Under the pieces are notes generated by a model. That model saw nothing but the letters and a program-made list of their open reading frames with translations, searched no databases and was not told the DNA's origin. A DNA stretch of 64,000 nucleotides from CAWAHD01 sp963781785 (GTDB taxonomy: Bacteria > Planctomycetota > Planctomycetia > Isosphaerales > Isosphaeraceae). Positions 8,039-17,534 of the stretch are shown here, one piece after another. The position numbers and the translations under genes were made by a program. How positions within the stretch are numbered: position 1 is the first letter of the stretch; each line of letters opens with the position of its first letter. The stretch covers positions 496,001-560,000 of the forward strand of contig CAWAHD010000005.1 in assembly GCA_963781785.1 (NCBI GenBank), in the 5' to 3' direction.

Positions 8039-9091
8039 TCGTGCAGGGCCTGTGGCACGTCGAGCGAAAGGCGCAGCGCGGGCTTCACACTGATCGAATG
8101 TCTGGTCGTCGTTCTGATTATCGGTGTCCTCTTGGCCCTGCTCATTCCGGCCGTCCAGTCGTCGCGCGCGGCGGCCCGGCTCGCCCATTGCCAGAACAAC
8201 CTTCGTCAAATCGGCTTGGGCCTGGGAGCGCACCATGCGTCGTACGGCAAGTTTCCCGGCGGTGCCAAGCTGTCCAGCAACTCCAGCGGTCGGCCGTTCG
8301 CTGCCGGCCCGGGCTTCTCGCCAGAGGCGATGCTGCTGCCCTATCTCGACCAGGCGGCGCTCTATAACTGCATCAATTTCACGGACGTGCCGCTGGGCGC
8401 GGGCCGCTGGAATTGGTCGACGGCCCTCAGTCCATCGAACAGCACGGCCCTGGGACTCTCGCTCGCCGTTTTCCAGTGCCCGTCGGATTCTTCTTGGATG
8501 GTACCGGGGAACGACTACCGCGCGTGCATCGGCGCGCTGCCGGACGGCGTCGAGTCGAACCTGGCCCCCGGTGGCGGCGGGGTGTTCCCGCTGCTGAGAG
8601 CGTTCTCGGCGGCCCAGATCGTCGACGGCCTCAGTCTCACGGTCGGTTTCAGCGAACGAGTGACCGGCAGCGGCGACGATGACGCGATCCCATCATCACG
8701 CGACGTGAACTTCCGCGACCGTTCGGGCAAGATAACAGGAACCTCTCCCGATGCCGACGAGTTCACGAGAAACTGCGCCAGCGGAAGCGGCCCCGAGTTG
8801 GGTTTCATGCAGTCTGGGCGTTACTGGTTGGCTACAGGATTTCGAGACGGCATTTATAACCATGTGATGGGTCCGAATGCCATTGTCGTCGATTGCACAA
8901 CCGCTCCGCCGAACTTTCAGTTCGAGATGGACCTGGCAGCGATCTCGGCACGGAGCCAACACCCCGGCGGTGTGAATTCGCTGCTCATGGACGGCAGCGT
9001 CCGATTCATCAAGAGCTCCGTTGCCTTGCCGGTGTGGAGGGCCCTGGCGACGAGAGCGGGCGGCGAAGTGATCAGCGCAGACCAGTATTGA
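8035..9091 (+). CDS. DUF1559 pseudopilin-like protein, start out of frame with body
   Basis: The body from 8081 on is a typical planctomycete DUF1559 protein: prepilin N-methylation motif GFTLIECLVVVLIIG, then IPAVQSSRAAARLAHCQNNL, ending with the LMDGSVRFI signature. The only good start is the ATG at 8035, with GGAGGAGGT 8 bases upstream, and it reads a basic leader (MIVQGLWHVERKAQR) in a different frame. A +1 shift between about 8065 and 8081 would join leader and pilin. In the pilin frame a stop lies at 8036-8038 and no ATG/GTG/TTG is available before GFTLIE. This is a real frameshift, a sequence error or programmed shifting. Confidence 0.85.
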
Positions 9092-9170
9092 AGCGATCTC
9101 TCGACGGCGTTGCCGATGGTCGGCGGAGCCAATCGGACGGGAAAGAGTCGATCGAACGAAACAAGCGCGG

Positions 9171-9548
9171 TCAGTCCCGCGACACGAACCTTGCCTTCTC
9201 TGACCAGAAGATGTAGACCACCCCGAGCACGGCCGCCAAGGCTTCCAGGGTGAAGTGCCTGTAGTTCATGGCCCACGACCACCACGGTCCGCCCACCGAC
9301 AGCACGTGACCCCTGAAAGAGTGCGCAACCAGCACAGCGGCCAGAACGATCGCCGTCGTGAGGCGATTCCGTGGCGCGATCGTCGCGCCCCCGGCGACGA
9401 AGAGGAATAAAGGACAGAAGAAGACGCCAATTTGAACAACGTCGTAGACGAGTCCGCACCATGCGGAGTAGACGAGTCCCAGTACGGCAGCCCACCGCAG
9501 CCATCGGATCACTGTTTTCGCTGCCGTCAGCGCGGAGGATGACTTCAT
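9171..9548 (-). CDS. Small polytopic membrane protein
   Basis: I set the start at the ATG at 9548 (MKSSSALTAAK), since upstream codons in this frame overlap the preceding ankyrin gene. The 125-aa product has about four hydrophobic segments (WAAVLGLVYSAWCGLVYDVV, VGVFFCPLFLF-like region, LTTAIVLAAVLVAHS, LEALAAVLGVVYIFW). It starts 2 bases after the ankyrin gene stop, so the two are probably translated from one message. No named family recognised. Confidence 0.65.
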   Translation of the reverse strand: MKSSSALTAAKTVIRWLRWAAVLGLVYSAWCGLVYDVVQIGVFFCPLFLFVAGGATIAPRNRLTTAIVLAAVLVAHSFRGHVLSVGGPWWSWAMNYRHFTLEALAAVLGVVYIFWSEKARFVSRD

Positions 9549-9550
9549 AG

Positions 9551-11209
9551 CTATCCTGTAGCCCCGTGCTTGAGGAGAATCTCTTCGATATCGGCCAGTC
9601 CGAATTTCCGTGCCCAGGCCAAGGGAGTCGCCCACGGTTCGTCATCGGGCAAGTTGGTCGCGGCACCGCGCATGAGCAGGAACTTCACCATCCGTCGCCG
9701 GCGCTGGGCCAGCTTGGGCTCTTTGCTGCCGAGCCCGGAACGGACGGCGGCGGCCAACGGCGTTTCGTCGAATTCAACGCCGCGGGTGTCGATGTCGGCG
9801 CCCGCATCCAGAAAGACGGCCGCGATGGAACGGTTTCCGTTCGCGGCGCACACGTGCAGAAACGTCTTGCCGAGCCAGTTCGTCCGGTTGGGGTCGAGTC
9901 CCCGAGCCAGCAGCTTGCGGACCTGTGCGGCCGACCACGGACAGGCCAGCTCGTCGCCGATGCGATCGATCACGGCGGGATCGGAGTCGAGATACAGATC
10001 GAACAGCGCCGCGTTGCGCTTCCCCATCATGTTGCCGAGAAACTCGGGGTGGCGGGTCACCTCATGACCGTCACGAATGGCCTCTTTCATCTGGCGCACG
10101 CTCATGTGGTACGGCTGCGTGTAGGCCCCATGGCGGCGCATGAGCTGCTCGAGCGGTTCCGCCTGTTCGCCATGGTATACCCTGGTGATATTGACACAGT
10201 GCATGCACGAATCGAGGCCCGCGTTGGGATTGGCGCCGTGCTCCAGCAGCAACCGGGCAACCTCCAGGTGATTGCCCGCGCACGCCAGATAGAGGGCCAG
10301 GCCGTCGGGAGCGTCACTCTCCGGAGTATTCGGATCGGCTCCGTGCTCGAGCAAGAGGCGGACGATGTGCAAAAAACCTCCCTGGGACGCGTAGGACAGG
10401 GGGCTGACTCCGATCGAGTTGAGCCGCTTGGCCAGGCCGGGATCCTTGTGCAAGAGCTGCTCGATGCGTTCCTGATCGCCAACCGCCGCCGCCACGGAGA
10501 TCGTGTATTTCGCTCCGCGGGCGAGCAGGCATCCCACGATCACGAACCAGTTTCGGATCGACGGATGCGACGGGTCGCGAGCGGCACGATACGAGTTACA
10601 CCCGCCGTTCACCGCGAGCAGCACCGGAGTAAAACCGTCGGCGCGCTTTGCATCGATCGGCGTTCCCAGCGCCGCGAAGCGGTCGATCAGATCCAGTTGC
10701 CTGGTGATGACGCTCCAGTGAAGAGCGTTGTTGCCACTCGCGTCGCCCGCCTGCCCCAGGTTCGGCTGCCGCCCCAAGACGGCGCCGATCTTGCGCGAAT
10801 CCCTGGCGATGATCGCTTCCTTCAGCTCATCGAAATCGGGCGAGTAGTGATACCTCTTCTTCATCGCCCGCTTGAGCACTTCCTCGACCCGGCGATGCCC
10901 GCGCTCTCTGGTCGCGAGGAGCAGGTCCCATGAGTAGCTGGGCTCAGCACCCTGGTCCAACAGCAGCTTGACGATTTCGGCGTACCCCGCACGCACCGCC
11001 ATGTGGATGGGGAACTGGTAATAGTAGATCTGCGCATTAACCAGCCGTCGGTCTTTCGCCAAAAGCGCCTTCACCTTCGGCATGTCGCCCGCAGCGCAAG
11101 CTTGGAATATCGCCCAGGCGTCATCACCGTTCAACTTCTCCACGCCAGCAACATAGGCATTCGTCTTCATCGATTCCGGCTGCGACATGCGCTTATCGGT
11201 GCCGTGCAT
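9551..11209 (-). CDS. Ankyrin-repeat protein, 552 aa
   Basis: At least ten ankyrin-type repeats run through the protein, for example FPIHMAVRAGYAEIVKLLLDQGAEP, split here as FPIHMAVRAGYAE and IVKLLLDQGAEP, and later LEVARLLLEHGANPN and TFLHVCAANGNRSIAAVFL. There is no signal peptide or catalytic domain, so it is likely an intracellular binding scaffold. The start is uncertain: ATG 11209 or the internal ATGs shortly after (MSQPESMKTN). It is followed directly by the small membrane protein, a possible partner. A fragment of a related C-terminus survives at 12709-12804. Confidence 0.88.
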   Translation of the reverse strand: MHGTDKRMSQPESMKTNAYVAGVEKLNGDDAWAIFQACAAGDMPKVKALLAKDRRLVNAQIYYYQFPIHMAVRAGYAEIVKLLLDQGAEPSYSWDLLLATRERGHRRVEEVLKRAMKKRYHYSPDFDELKEAIIARDSRKIGAVLGRQPNLGQAGDASGNNALHWSVITRQLDLIDRFAALGTPIDAKRADGFTPVLLAVNGGCNSYRAARDPSHPSIRNWFVIVGCLLARGAKYTISVAAAVGDQERIEQLLHKDPGLAKRLNSIGVSPLSYASQGGFLHIVRLLLEHGADPNTPESDAPDGLALYLACAGNHLEVARLLLEHGANPNAGLDSCMHCVNITRVYHGEQAEPLEQLMRRHGAYTQPYHMSVRQMKEAIRDGHEVTRHPEFLGNMMGKRNAALFDLYLDSDPAVIDRIGDELACPWSAAQVRKLLARGLDPNRTNWLGKTFLHVCAANGNRSIAAVFLDAGADIDTRGVEFDETPLAAAVRSGLGSKEPKLAQRRRRMVKFLLMRGAATNLPDDEPWATPLAWARKFGLADIEEILLKHGATG

Positions 11210-11236
11210 GAGAACGTCCTTCGAAGAGGATTTCGA

Positions 11237-12580
11237 CTAAGGGTCGACCACGCCTCCAGCCGTCGCCGGGGCCGACCCACTGGACTTGCCGGCCTTTCCC
11301 GCGCTAGTGATCGTTTGGATCTCTGAAGCGCTCGAAAGCGCGGTTAAAGATCGAGAGCTCGTCAATCGAACCGGTGAAACCCCGGGTGCCGTGCGCGGTC
11401 GCGCACCATGCGGCCAGACGGTCCCGATGAAGAGGTCGTTGCCATCCGGCAGGTTGTAGTCGATCTTGAGCGCCGCGGGCGCTCCATTCCCCACCTGCTT
11501 GCCGTCGACATGGAGACGGACCGAGGCGCCGTCAAAAGTGCCGGCCACGTGGTGCCAGTTCCCGTCCCAGATTCCCGGGCCCGGTCCTGGAGAGACCGCC
11601 GCGTGCGTTCCGTCGTAGACATAGAAGAACAGCCCTCCGGTGCACCCGGTATAGAGGCCGTAGGACGCGGCCTCGTCGGCATGAACGCCCTTGGCCACGA
11701 GGTAGCGGTACTCGCCCTGGGCCGTTGTCCCCTCTCCCGACGACTTGACCCATGCCTCAACCGTGATCGCGGGCGAGTCAAGACTCGGGGCGTCAGGTAT
11801 GCGCACGTAGCCTTCGCCGTCAAACTGAAACGCCCGGCCGACCACGCCGGGACCATATGATATCGCGACCGCCGTTCCGTTATTGTTTCCGGCGGCGTCG
11901 TCGGCGTTGTCCTCCGCCTTGTACCAGGCCACGATCCCGGATGGCAGCGTACAGGTGGTGCTCTGGCCGCTGGACTCGGAATCATCCAGCGTGCTCGGTC
12001 GGTCCGATTCGACGCGATCAACTTCGCGGGCCCGGCTCTTTCCAGCTTTCCAGATCGTGTCCATGAAGTCATGATGGCCGACCCTGCTCACGCCCCGAGC
12101 GATCGCGCCCATGATGGCCCACCAGTCGCGGTTCTTCAGAGCGTACGACGGAATCCAAAGGCCGGGCAGCGCTGTGCTCATGATCAGCTCGTTATCAGCG
12201 GTCTCGATCACAGAAAACTTGCCATCGATCAGACGATTCCAGATCCATTCAACAGGCTCTGCCAGCCGCAGGGCGACGTATTCGAGCACGCCATGGCGCT
12301 CATAACAATCACGCCTGTGCTCGTAGTCGAGCATGTCGTCTCCGAACACGTCGAGCACAAGATTTGGCGGTCCTTTGAAACAGTCATCGGGCTCGCATTG
12401 CTTGAATTGACCGTAGTTGACCTGCACGATGATGCCCGGGCAGAACCGTGTGTCGTCATCCAATTGGACCATCGCGTGTACGCAACAATACAAGCCGGGC
12501 GAGAACAGCCGGTAGTAGTTGATACACATCGCGATGTCGGTCAACAGAGCTGATTGCCCCACATCGAGCTCATTGAACAT
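11237..12580 (-). CDS. Uma2-like nuclease domain fused to a LamG domain
   Basis: The start is ATG 12580, preceded by GGGGAGG. Residues about 30-150 resemble the Uma2/DUF820 PD-(D/E)XK-like fold (PPNLVLDVFGDD, HRRDCYERHGVLEYV). From about residue 215 there is a LamG/concanavalin-like domain (IVAWYKAEDNADDAAGNNNG, AFQFDGEGYVRIP, WHHVAGTFDGASVRLHVDG). Near the end, the conserved GTRGFTGSIDELSIFNRA lies in another frame (about 11347-11393) and the original frame resumes after it, so two compensating indels are present. A nuclease-like domain joined to a carbohydrate-binding fold is odd and may reflect a gene fusion. Confidence 0.7.
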   Translation of the reverse strand: MFNELDVGQSALLTDIAMCINYYRLFSPGLYCCVHAMVQLDDDTRFCPGIIVQVNYGQFKQCEPDDCFKGPPNLVLDVFGDDMLDYEHRRDCYERHGVLEYVALRLAEPVEWIWNRLIDGKFSVIETADNELIMSTALPGLWIPSYALKNRDWWAIMGAIARGVSRVGHHDFMDTIWKAGKSRAREVDRVESDRPSTLDDSESSGQSTTCTLPSGIVAWYKAEDNADDAAGNNNGTAVAISYGPGVVGRAFQFDGEGYVRIPDAPSLDSPAITVEAWVKSSGEGTTAQGEYRYLVAKGVHADEAASYGLYTGCTGGLFFYVYDGTHAAVSPGPGPGIWDGNWHHVAGTFDGASVRLHVDGKQVGNGAPAALKIDYNLPDGNDLFIGTVWPHGARPRTAPGVSPVRLTSSRSLTALSSASEIQTITSAGKAGKSSGSAPATAGGVVDP

Positions 12581-12708
12581 CGAAGCGCCTCCCCGGGCAT
12601 CACTGCGAAGGTCATGTGTCAATTCCCACGCAGCCTGATCAGGTCCTGAACGTCCGCGGCACCCCAGCGACTCGAGTGGCCACGCTCGTCCAAGGGTCGG
12701 CCACGCCC

Positions 12709-12804
12709 TCAGATGAACTCGTCGAGCTGCATCGGACCGAGTTGCTCGATCACTTTCAGAAGCATCTCCTCAACATCCGCAAGGCCGCGTTTGCGTGCCC
12801 AGGC
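12709..12804 (-). pseudogene. Remnant of a second ankyrin-repeat gene
   Basis: The minus strand reads AWARKRGLADVEEMLLKVI to a stop at 12709-12711. It closely matches the C-terminus of the ankyrin protein at 9551 (AWARKFGLADIEEILLKHG). Only about 30 codons remain and the flanks do not continue as ankyrin repeats. This points to a former duplicate that was mostly deleted. Confidence 0.7.
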
Positions 12805-12823
12805 TCACGATCACGAGGCGACG

Positions 12824-15287
12824 TCACGGTTTGGGTGTTCTCTGCGCCGGGCTCGCCGGCTTCGTTGCGACGAGCCCTTCGGTGATGCCGATGAGCGCGA
12901 AGGCCCTGGCTACGGGAGCCTCGAGCCGGGTGGCCCAATCCAGCGCGGCCGAGGCATCGCCCGATCGAGCTTGGTGCGCGGCAATCAAGCGGTATGCCTC
13001 GGCGCCGAGCGAGACGTCGGGGATCGATAGGGCGGTGGAAAAGCGCGCCGGCGGCGTCGCCCTTCTTGGCCTGAATCTGCGCGATGCCGGCAAGGACCGG
13101 CGAGCGCCAGACGTTGTTGCCGTGGCCGGCAACCGTAAGCAGGGCGGCCTTCACGTCGCCGGTCTCGGCCTCGGCGAGCGCAATCTCACGAAGAACGCGG
13201 TAAACATTTGCGGCCGGATTGTCGCCCATCAAGTCCGCGCGGGGCGCGAATGGCCTGGGCACGGGCGTGGGCCTCCCGGAGCGTGGCGGTTGCGGCCTGC
13301 CGATCGCCGGCCTTCGCCTGGCCCCGCGCGAGGGCAACCAGCGCCAGGGCTTTCTCGACGCCATCGGTCTCGATCGCGGCCGCTGAGATCTTCGCCCCGG
13401 CGAGATTGTCGATTTCGACCTGGGCCTCGGCGATCGTACGGACTCGCTCGGAGGACAGGCTGTCCTCTTGGGTCCGCTGAAGCGCGGCCGATCGCGCCTC
13501 GCGGAGCGTCTCGATCGCCGCGTCGCGGGCACCGGTTTTGGCCTCTTCGCGGGCGATTTCGACCAGGGCGCGCGGGAGCTCGGACGAGCGGATGATTTGA
13601 AATGGTTTGTCGACGTCGTCGCCGATCTCGCGCACGACGGCCAGCCCGCCGGCGATGTCGCCCGCGCGGGCCAGGGCCGCGGCGATGTCCGCCTGGGCCT
13701 GCGCGCGGGTACGGGTAGGTGATCTCGCGGGACAGTTCGAGGGCGCGCCAGGCAACGTGCTGCGGGGGGACGCGCACCGGTTGCGCTGTTGTATCTCATG
13801 ATGTCCTGTAGCAATGCCGCGCGATCGCTGCTGCGCTGGCCGGCGTAGCGGGCCGCCTGGCCGAGCGCACCGACGAAGTCGCCCAGCGTGAGCTGCGTGC
13901 CGAGCAGCCGATAAACCCCGCCGTCGCGCAATCCTTCATCGGCGATGGCACGAACGGCCGCGAGTTCTTTGTCCAGGGTCGCGCGGGCGTCGTCCTTGAA
14001 CCCGGCCTGGTGCAGAAAGCCGATCACCATCGACATCAGGTTGTACCGCGCCTCCGGGCCGAGCCCGGCACCCTCGCGGACGAAGCGTTCGAGCGTGGCG
14101 CGTGCCGGGGCGGAATCGCCAATCTGGCCGCGGGCGACCGCGGTCCGCATGACGGCGAGCCGGCGCAGGTGCTCGTTGGCCACCGTGCCCGCCACGCGGT
14201 TGGCCTCGACAAACGTCCTCAAGGCCGAATCGCGGTCGCCCGCCGCGTTCTGCGCCTTGGCCAGAGCGATCAGGGCGAAGGTCAGCATGTACGGGTCGGC
14301 CGCTTTCGTCGCGGCCGGGAGCGTCTGATCGAGCGCAAGGCGAGCCATGTCGTACTGGGGCGGGCGGCTGGCCACGACAGGGGGCTTCTCGGTCGAAGTC
14401 TTGTCGCGAGCGGTGCCTCGCGGCTCGTCGCGCGGCGTCCGTGCCCCGCGGACGGCCATGACGGCCCCCACTCCCAGGGCGACCAGCAGGCAGCACGCTC
14501 CGATGAGCTTGATCGTCTGAAGTTGCATCGAGCCAATCACTCCTTGTGCGAGCAGGCTGACCCTTGTCGGGATCTCATCCCTAGTGGCAATGGATCGTAA
14601 CGTCGCGTTCGCGACCTCTGGTCGGACCGGGGGCGCCGCGGTCGCCTCCGCACCCGCGGCGAAAAGGACGGCCGGCAGGGCGATGCCCCGCCGAGTGAGC
14701 CGTTTTTTGAGAAGTCCGCGCGCCTGCGCGAGGCGGGCCTTGAGCGTCCCCACCGGCCGCCCGATCCGACGCGCGGCTTCATCGCAGGTCTGGCTCTCGA
14801 AGTAGTAGAGGACGACCGCCTCGCGGTAGCGGTCGGGGAGCCGGGCAACCTCCTCGCGGAGGGCCCTGGCCGCCCTGTCGGGATCGTCCGCGGGTTCGGT
14901 GGCGGTCATCGAGGTGCGCCACGCGGCTTTCCGCTCGTGCTTCCGCCGCCGCGCGGCGTCGACGTTGGCCCGTGCCGCGACGCGGAGTGCGACGCCGTGG
15001 AGCCAGCTCGCGACCGAAGCGCGCGATCGGATCGCTGCGCCCTGTCGGAAGAGGATCGCGAAGACGGCCTGAAACGCATCGTCAACGTCGGCCGGGTCGG
15101 CGAGCGTCGCGAGACAGACGCGGAGGACCATCGGCGCGTGCCGCCCCACGAGTGATTCGAAAGCCGCCTCGTCGTGCGCCGTCAGGAACCGCTCCAGGAG
15201 CGCACCGTCGCTCAAATCGCCGATCCGCCCGGAGCGGAAGAGCGTCTGAAGGTCCTTCGGGACCTTGCCGGTGGGTTTGAGCGCCAT
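12824..15287 (-). CDS. ECF sigma factor with transmembrane segment and TPR-like repeat domain, frameshifted
   Basis: I chose ATG 15287 (MALKPTGKVPKDLQ) because the upstream extension enters the IS element. Sigma region 2 (about residues 27-115: DEAAFESLVGRHAPMVL, DVDDAFQAVFAILF, SVASWLHGVALRVA) and region 4 (about 143-200: LPDRYREAVVLYYFESQT, RIGRPVGTLKARLAQARG) are intact. A hydrophobic helix near 250-275 would anchor it in the membrane, followed by helical TPR-like repeats. The repeat part is split over at least four frame changes (about 13770, 13710, 13240 and 13050) before the likely stop at 12824. The sigma part may still be functional. An IS630 element ends 37 bases upstream of the start and probably replaces its promoter. 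Confidence 0.8.
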
Positions 15288-15324
15288 GGGCTTGAGGCTC
15301 TCTGGAAACTTGGAAGCGGTCCTA

Positions 15325-15356
15325 GTGTCTCTGGACAGAAAACCTGCACGAAATTC
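15325..15356. repeat. IS630 left inverted repeat
   Basis: GTGTCTCTGGACAG at the outer end, continuing to GAAATTC at 15356. It matches the right end with one difference (T versus C at the sixth position). Confidence 0.92.
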
Positions 15357-15410
15357 GCGCACATGGCTAAGCTGGTAGTGATAGGCCAGGTCAACTGGAG
15401 GGATCCTACC

Positions 15411-16533
15411 ATGCGCGGCCGAAAACCCAATCGATTCCGCGTTCGTCCCGGCGACGCATCTGAGCTGTTGCAGATCGCTCGGAGCCAGGGCCTCCCGTGG
15501 TTTCAGGTGCAACGCGCTCGGATCGTCTTAGCGCGGGCAGCGGGCAACAGAACCGTGGCCGTGGCTGATCAATTCCAGTGCGATGAAGCCACGGTTTGGA
15601 GAGCCTGCCGTCGGTATGGAACCAATGGCATTGCTGGCCTACTCGCTGACGGTCGGAAGGATCATTCGGGGCGACCGGCCACGATTTCCCCCCCTCCAGC
15701 GCGCTCAGATTGTCGAACTGGCCTGCTTGGAACCCTTGGCCAAAGGACTGCACGTCACCCACTGGTCTAGTGAAGACCTGGCGCGCCAGGCCATGGCTGA
15801 CGGGATCGTTGTAACGATCAGTCCCAGGACGATCCAGCGGATACTCGATGATGTTGACCTGCAACCCCATCGGACGCGGTACTGGCGAACCACTCGCGCC
15901 GACGCGCGATTCAAGAGGCGGGCAGAGAAGGTCCTCTGGTGCTACGGGAACGCCGTGCGGCTCGCTGCGCACGGGATCTGGGTCGTGTGTGCTGACGAGA
16001 TGCCCAGTTGCCAAGTTCTGGAGCGCGTGCCAATTCGCCGCGCCGTCCCTGGCTCGATCGAGCAGGTGGAGCACGACTACATCCGACACGGCACGGTCAA
16101 CATCCTGAACTTCCTGATGGTCCATAGCGGAAAGATGGAGACCATTTGCTTGGAAGCCAACGACGCCGAGCACTACGTTGCAGCATTGAGGCATTTTCGC
16201 AGGCGCCACCACCGGCTCAAGGGCATCTATTTGGTACACGATGGCGGTTCGAGCCACATCGCCCAAGCCACCAGGGACTACTTCGCTAGATGTGACGCTT
16301 GGTGGCGTCCCCGCTTGACGCCGGCCCGCGCGTCCTGGCTCGATCAAGCGGAGCTGCTCAATCATGCGTTCGGTCGCCGCTATCTGAAGCGCGGATCGTG
16401 GGCAAGTCGCGGGGCTTATATTGAGCATGTCATGACTTCATGGCAGGAGTACAACAGGCTCTACGCCCACCCATTCGAGTGGACTTGGACCAACCACAAA
16501 ATGAGACGATGGTATGCGGAGCATGCGGTCTGA
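15411..16533 (+). CDS. IS630-family transposase, split by a frameshift at a C7 tract
   Basis: The start ATG at 15411 has GGAGG nine bases upstream. The N-terminal helix-turn-helix part (PGDASELLQIARSQGLPWF, DEATVWRACRRYG) is in one frame. The catalytic DDE part is in the next: WVVCADEMPS (first Asp), YLVHDGGSSHIA (second Asp) and SWLDQAELLNHAF (Glu), as in IS630 enzymes. The shift falls at seven C residues (15688-15694); with six C residues the frame reads ISPLQRAQIVELA without interruption. It could be a disabling insertion or a slippage site that allows a low level of full-length enzyme. Confidence 0.9.
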
Positions 16534-16563
16534 ATTTCGTGCAGGTTTTCTGTCCAGGGACAC
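16532..16563. repeat. IS630 right inverted repeat
   Basis: Reverse complement of the left repeat with one mismatch. It starts inside the stop codon of the transposase gene. Confidence 0.92.
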
Positions 16564-16565
16564 TA

Positions 16566-16876
16566 GGTAGTGCCGCGGGTCCGGAAATGGTTGCATTTTC
16601 TTGTGAACCCGCTCCGAAAACCACCGCATTTCGCGCGAACGACGGCCACGGCCGCACTTTGAGCTTGCGTCGCAGATGCGAGCCGTGCTCTGCAACGCCG
16701 ACGCCCAGCGGCTCAGAGCTCCTCGGCGCGGTCCAGGGCTTTTTCGGCACCTGCCCGCCGCGTGGAGAATTCCCCCGGGTCCGGCCTTGTCTGGCAACTC
16801 TCGGCTTGTTATCTTCATCGTTTGTGTCCAAATGAACAGTACCCCAGCGAGGTGCGCGTTACTGAGGAGTTCGTCG
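16566..16876. other. Intergenic region, no gene seen
   Basis: About 310 bases between the IS630 right end and the DUF3224 gene. I see no coding frame with a start signal and no RNA gene. It probably holds the promoter of the DUF3224 gene and the original upstream region of the sigma gene, displaced by the IS. Confidence 0.5.
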
Positions 16877-17281
16877 ATGGCAACACATGCGAGCGGACCG
16901 TTCGAGGTGAAGCTGACCCCGCAGGCCACGGTCGACGGCGTCGGCGACCCGACCATCGGTCGGATGGCGATCGACAAGCGTTTCCATGGTGACCTGGATG
17001 CCACCAGCAAGGGCGAGATGCTGGCGACCCGAACGGACATCGACGGGTCGGCCGGATACGTTGCGCTCGAGCGGGTCACGGGAACGCTTCTTGGCAGAAG
17101 CGGCAGTTTCGCGCTGCAACACAGCGGGAGCATGAATCGTGGCGTGCCGCATCTGAGCGTGACCGTCGTCCCCGATTCCGGCACGGGCGCATTGGTCGGC
17201 CTCTCGGGCGTGATGGCGATCAACATCGAGGGCGGCAAGCACTCGTACGACTTCGAGTACACGTTGCGCGAGGCACGCTGA
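16877..17281 (+). CDS. DUF3224 family protein
   Basis: 134 aa from ATG 16877, with GAGGAG eight bases upstream. The sequence has the DUF3224 layout: GPFEVKLTPQ at the N-terminus, GRMAIDKRFHGDL, then YVALERVTGTL, SGSFALQHSGSM, and a C-terminal GKHSYDFEYTL strand. These proteins form a small beta barrel related to allene oxide cyclase-like folds; no biochemical role is established. It is a single gene with no clear partners here. Confidence 0.9.
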   Translation: MATHASGPFEVKLTPQATVDGVGDPTIGRMAIDKRFHGDLDATSKGEMLATRTDIDGSAGYVALERVTGTLLGRSGSFALQHSGSMNRGVPHLSVTVVPDSGTGALVGLSGVMAINIEGGKHSYDFEYTLREAR

Positions 17282-17534
17282 CGGCGGCAACGGACGCTCA
17301 GGGACATCCGATGCGATGAGACGTTCAGGCAATCGCGGCTCTCTGCGCAATGCCGACGCATTCTCTTGGATCCTGATGCTCTCGAGTAAAGCGTCGGTGT
17401 GATTCTCAAGACGTGAAGAACTTGGTGGCAATGGGTGTGGGACCAACTTTCTTGACCCAACCACATGCCGCTGTGCGGACCGACACGTGCAACATCAATC
17501 GCTCGTGCGGAGATGTCGGCGCGGTCGGGTATCG

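Larger units (their letters stand above)
15325..16563 (+). mobile_element. IS630-family insertion sequence, complete ends
   Basis: A 1239-bp element with 32-bp terminal inverted repeats (one mismatch), flanked on both sides by the TA dinucleotide (15323-15324 and 16564-16565) expected for IS630/Tc1-mariner insertion. It carries one transposase gene with a frameshift. It separates the sigma factor gene at 12824-15287 from whatever lay upstream. Confidence 0.93.

Noticed and set aside
9566..10933. Plus-strand open frame of 455 codons
   Set aside because: Antisense to the ankyrin gene, whose repeats are unmistakable.
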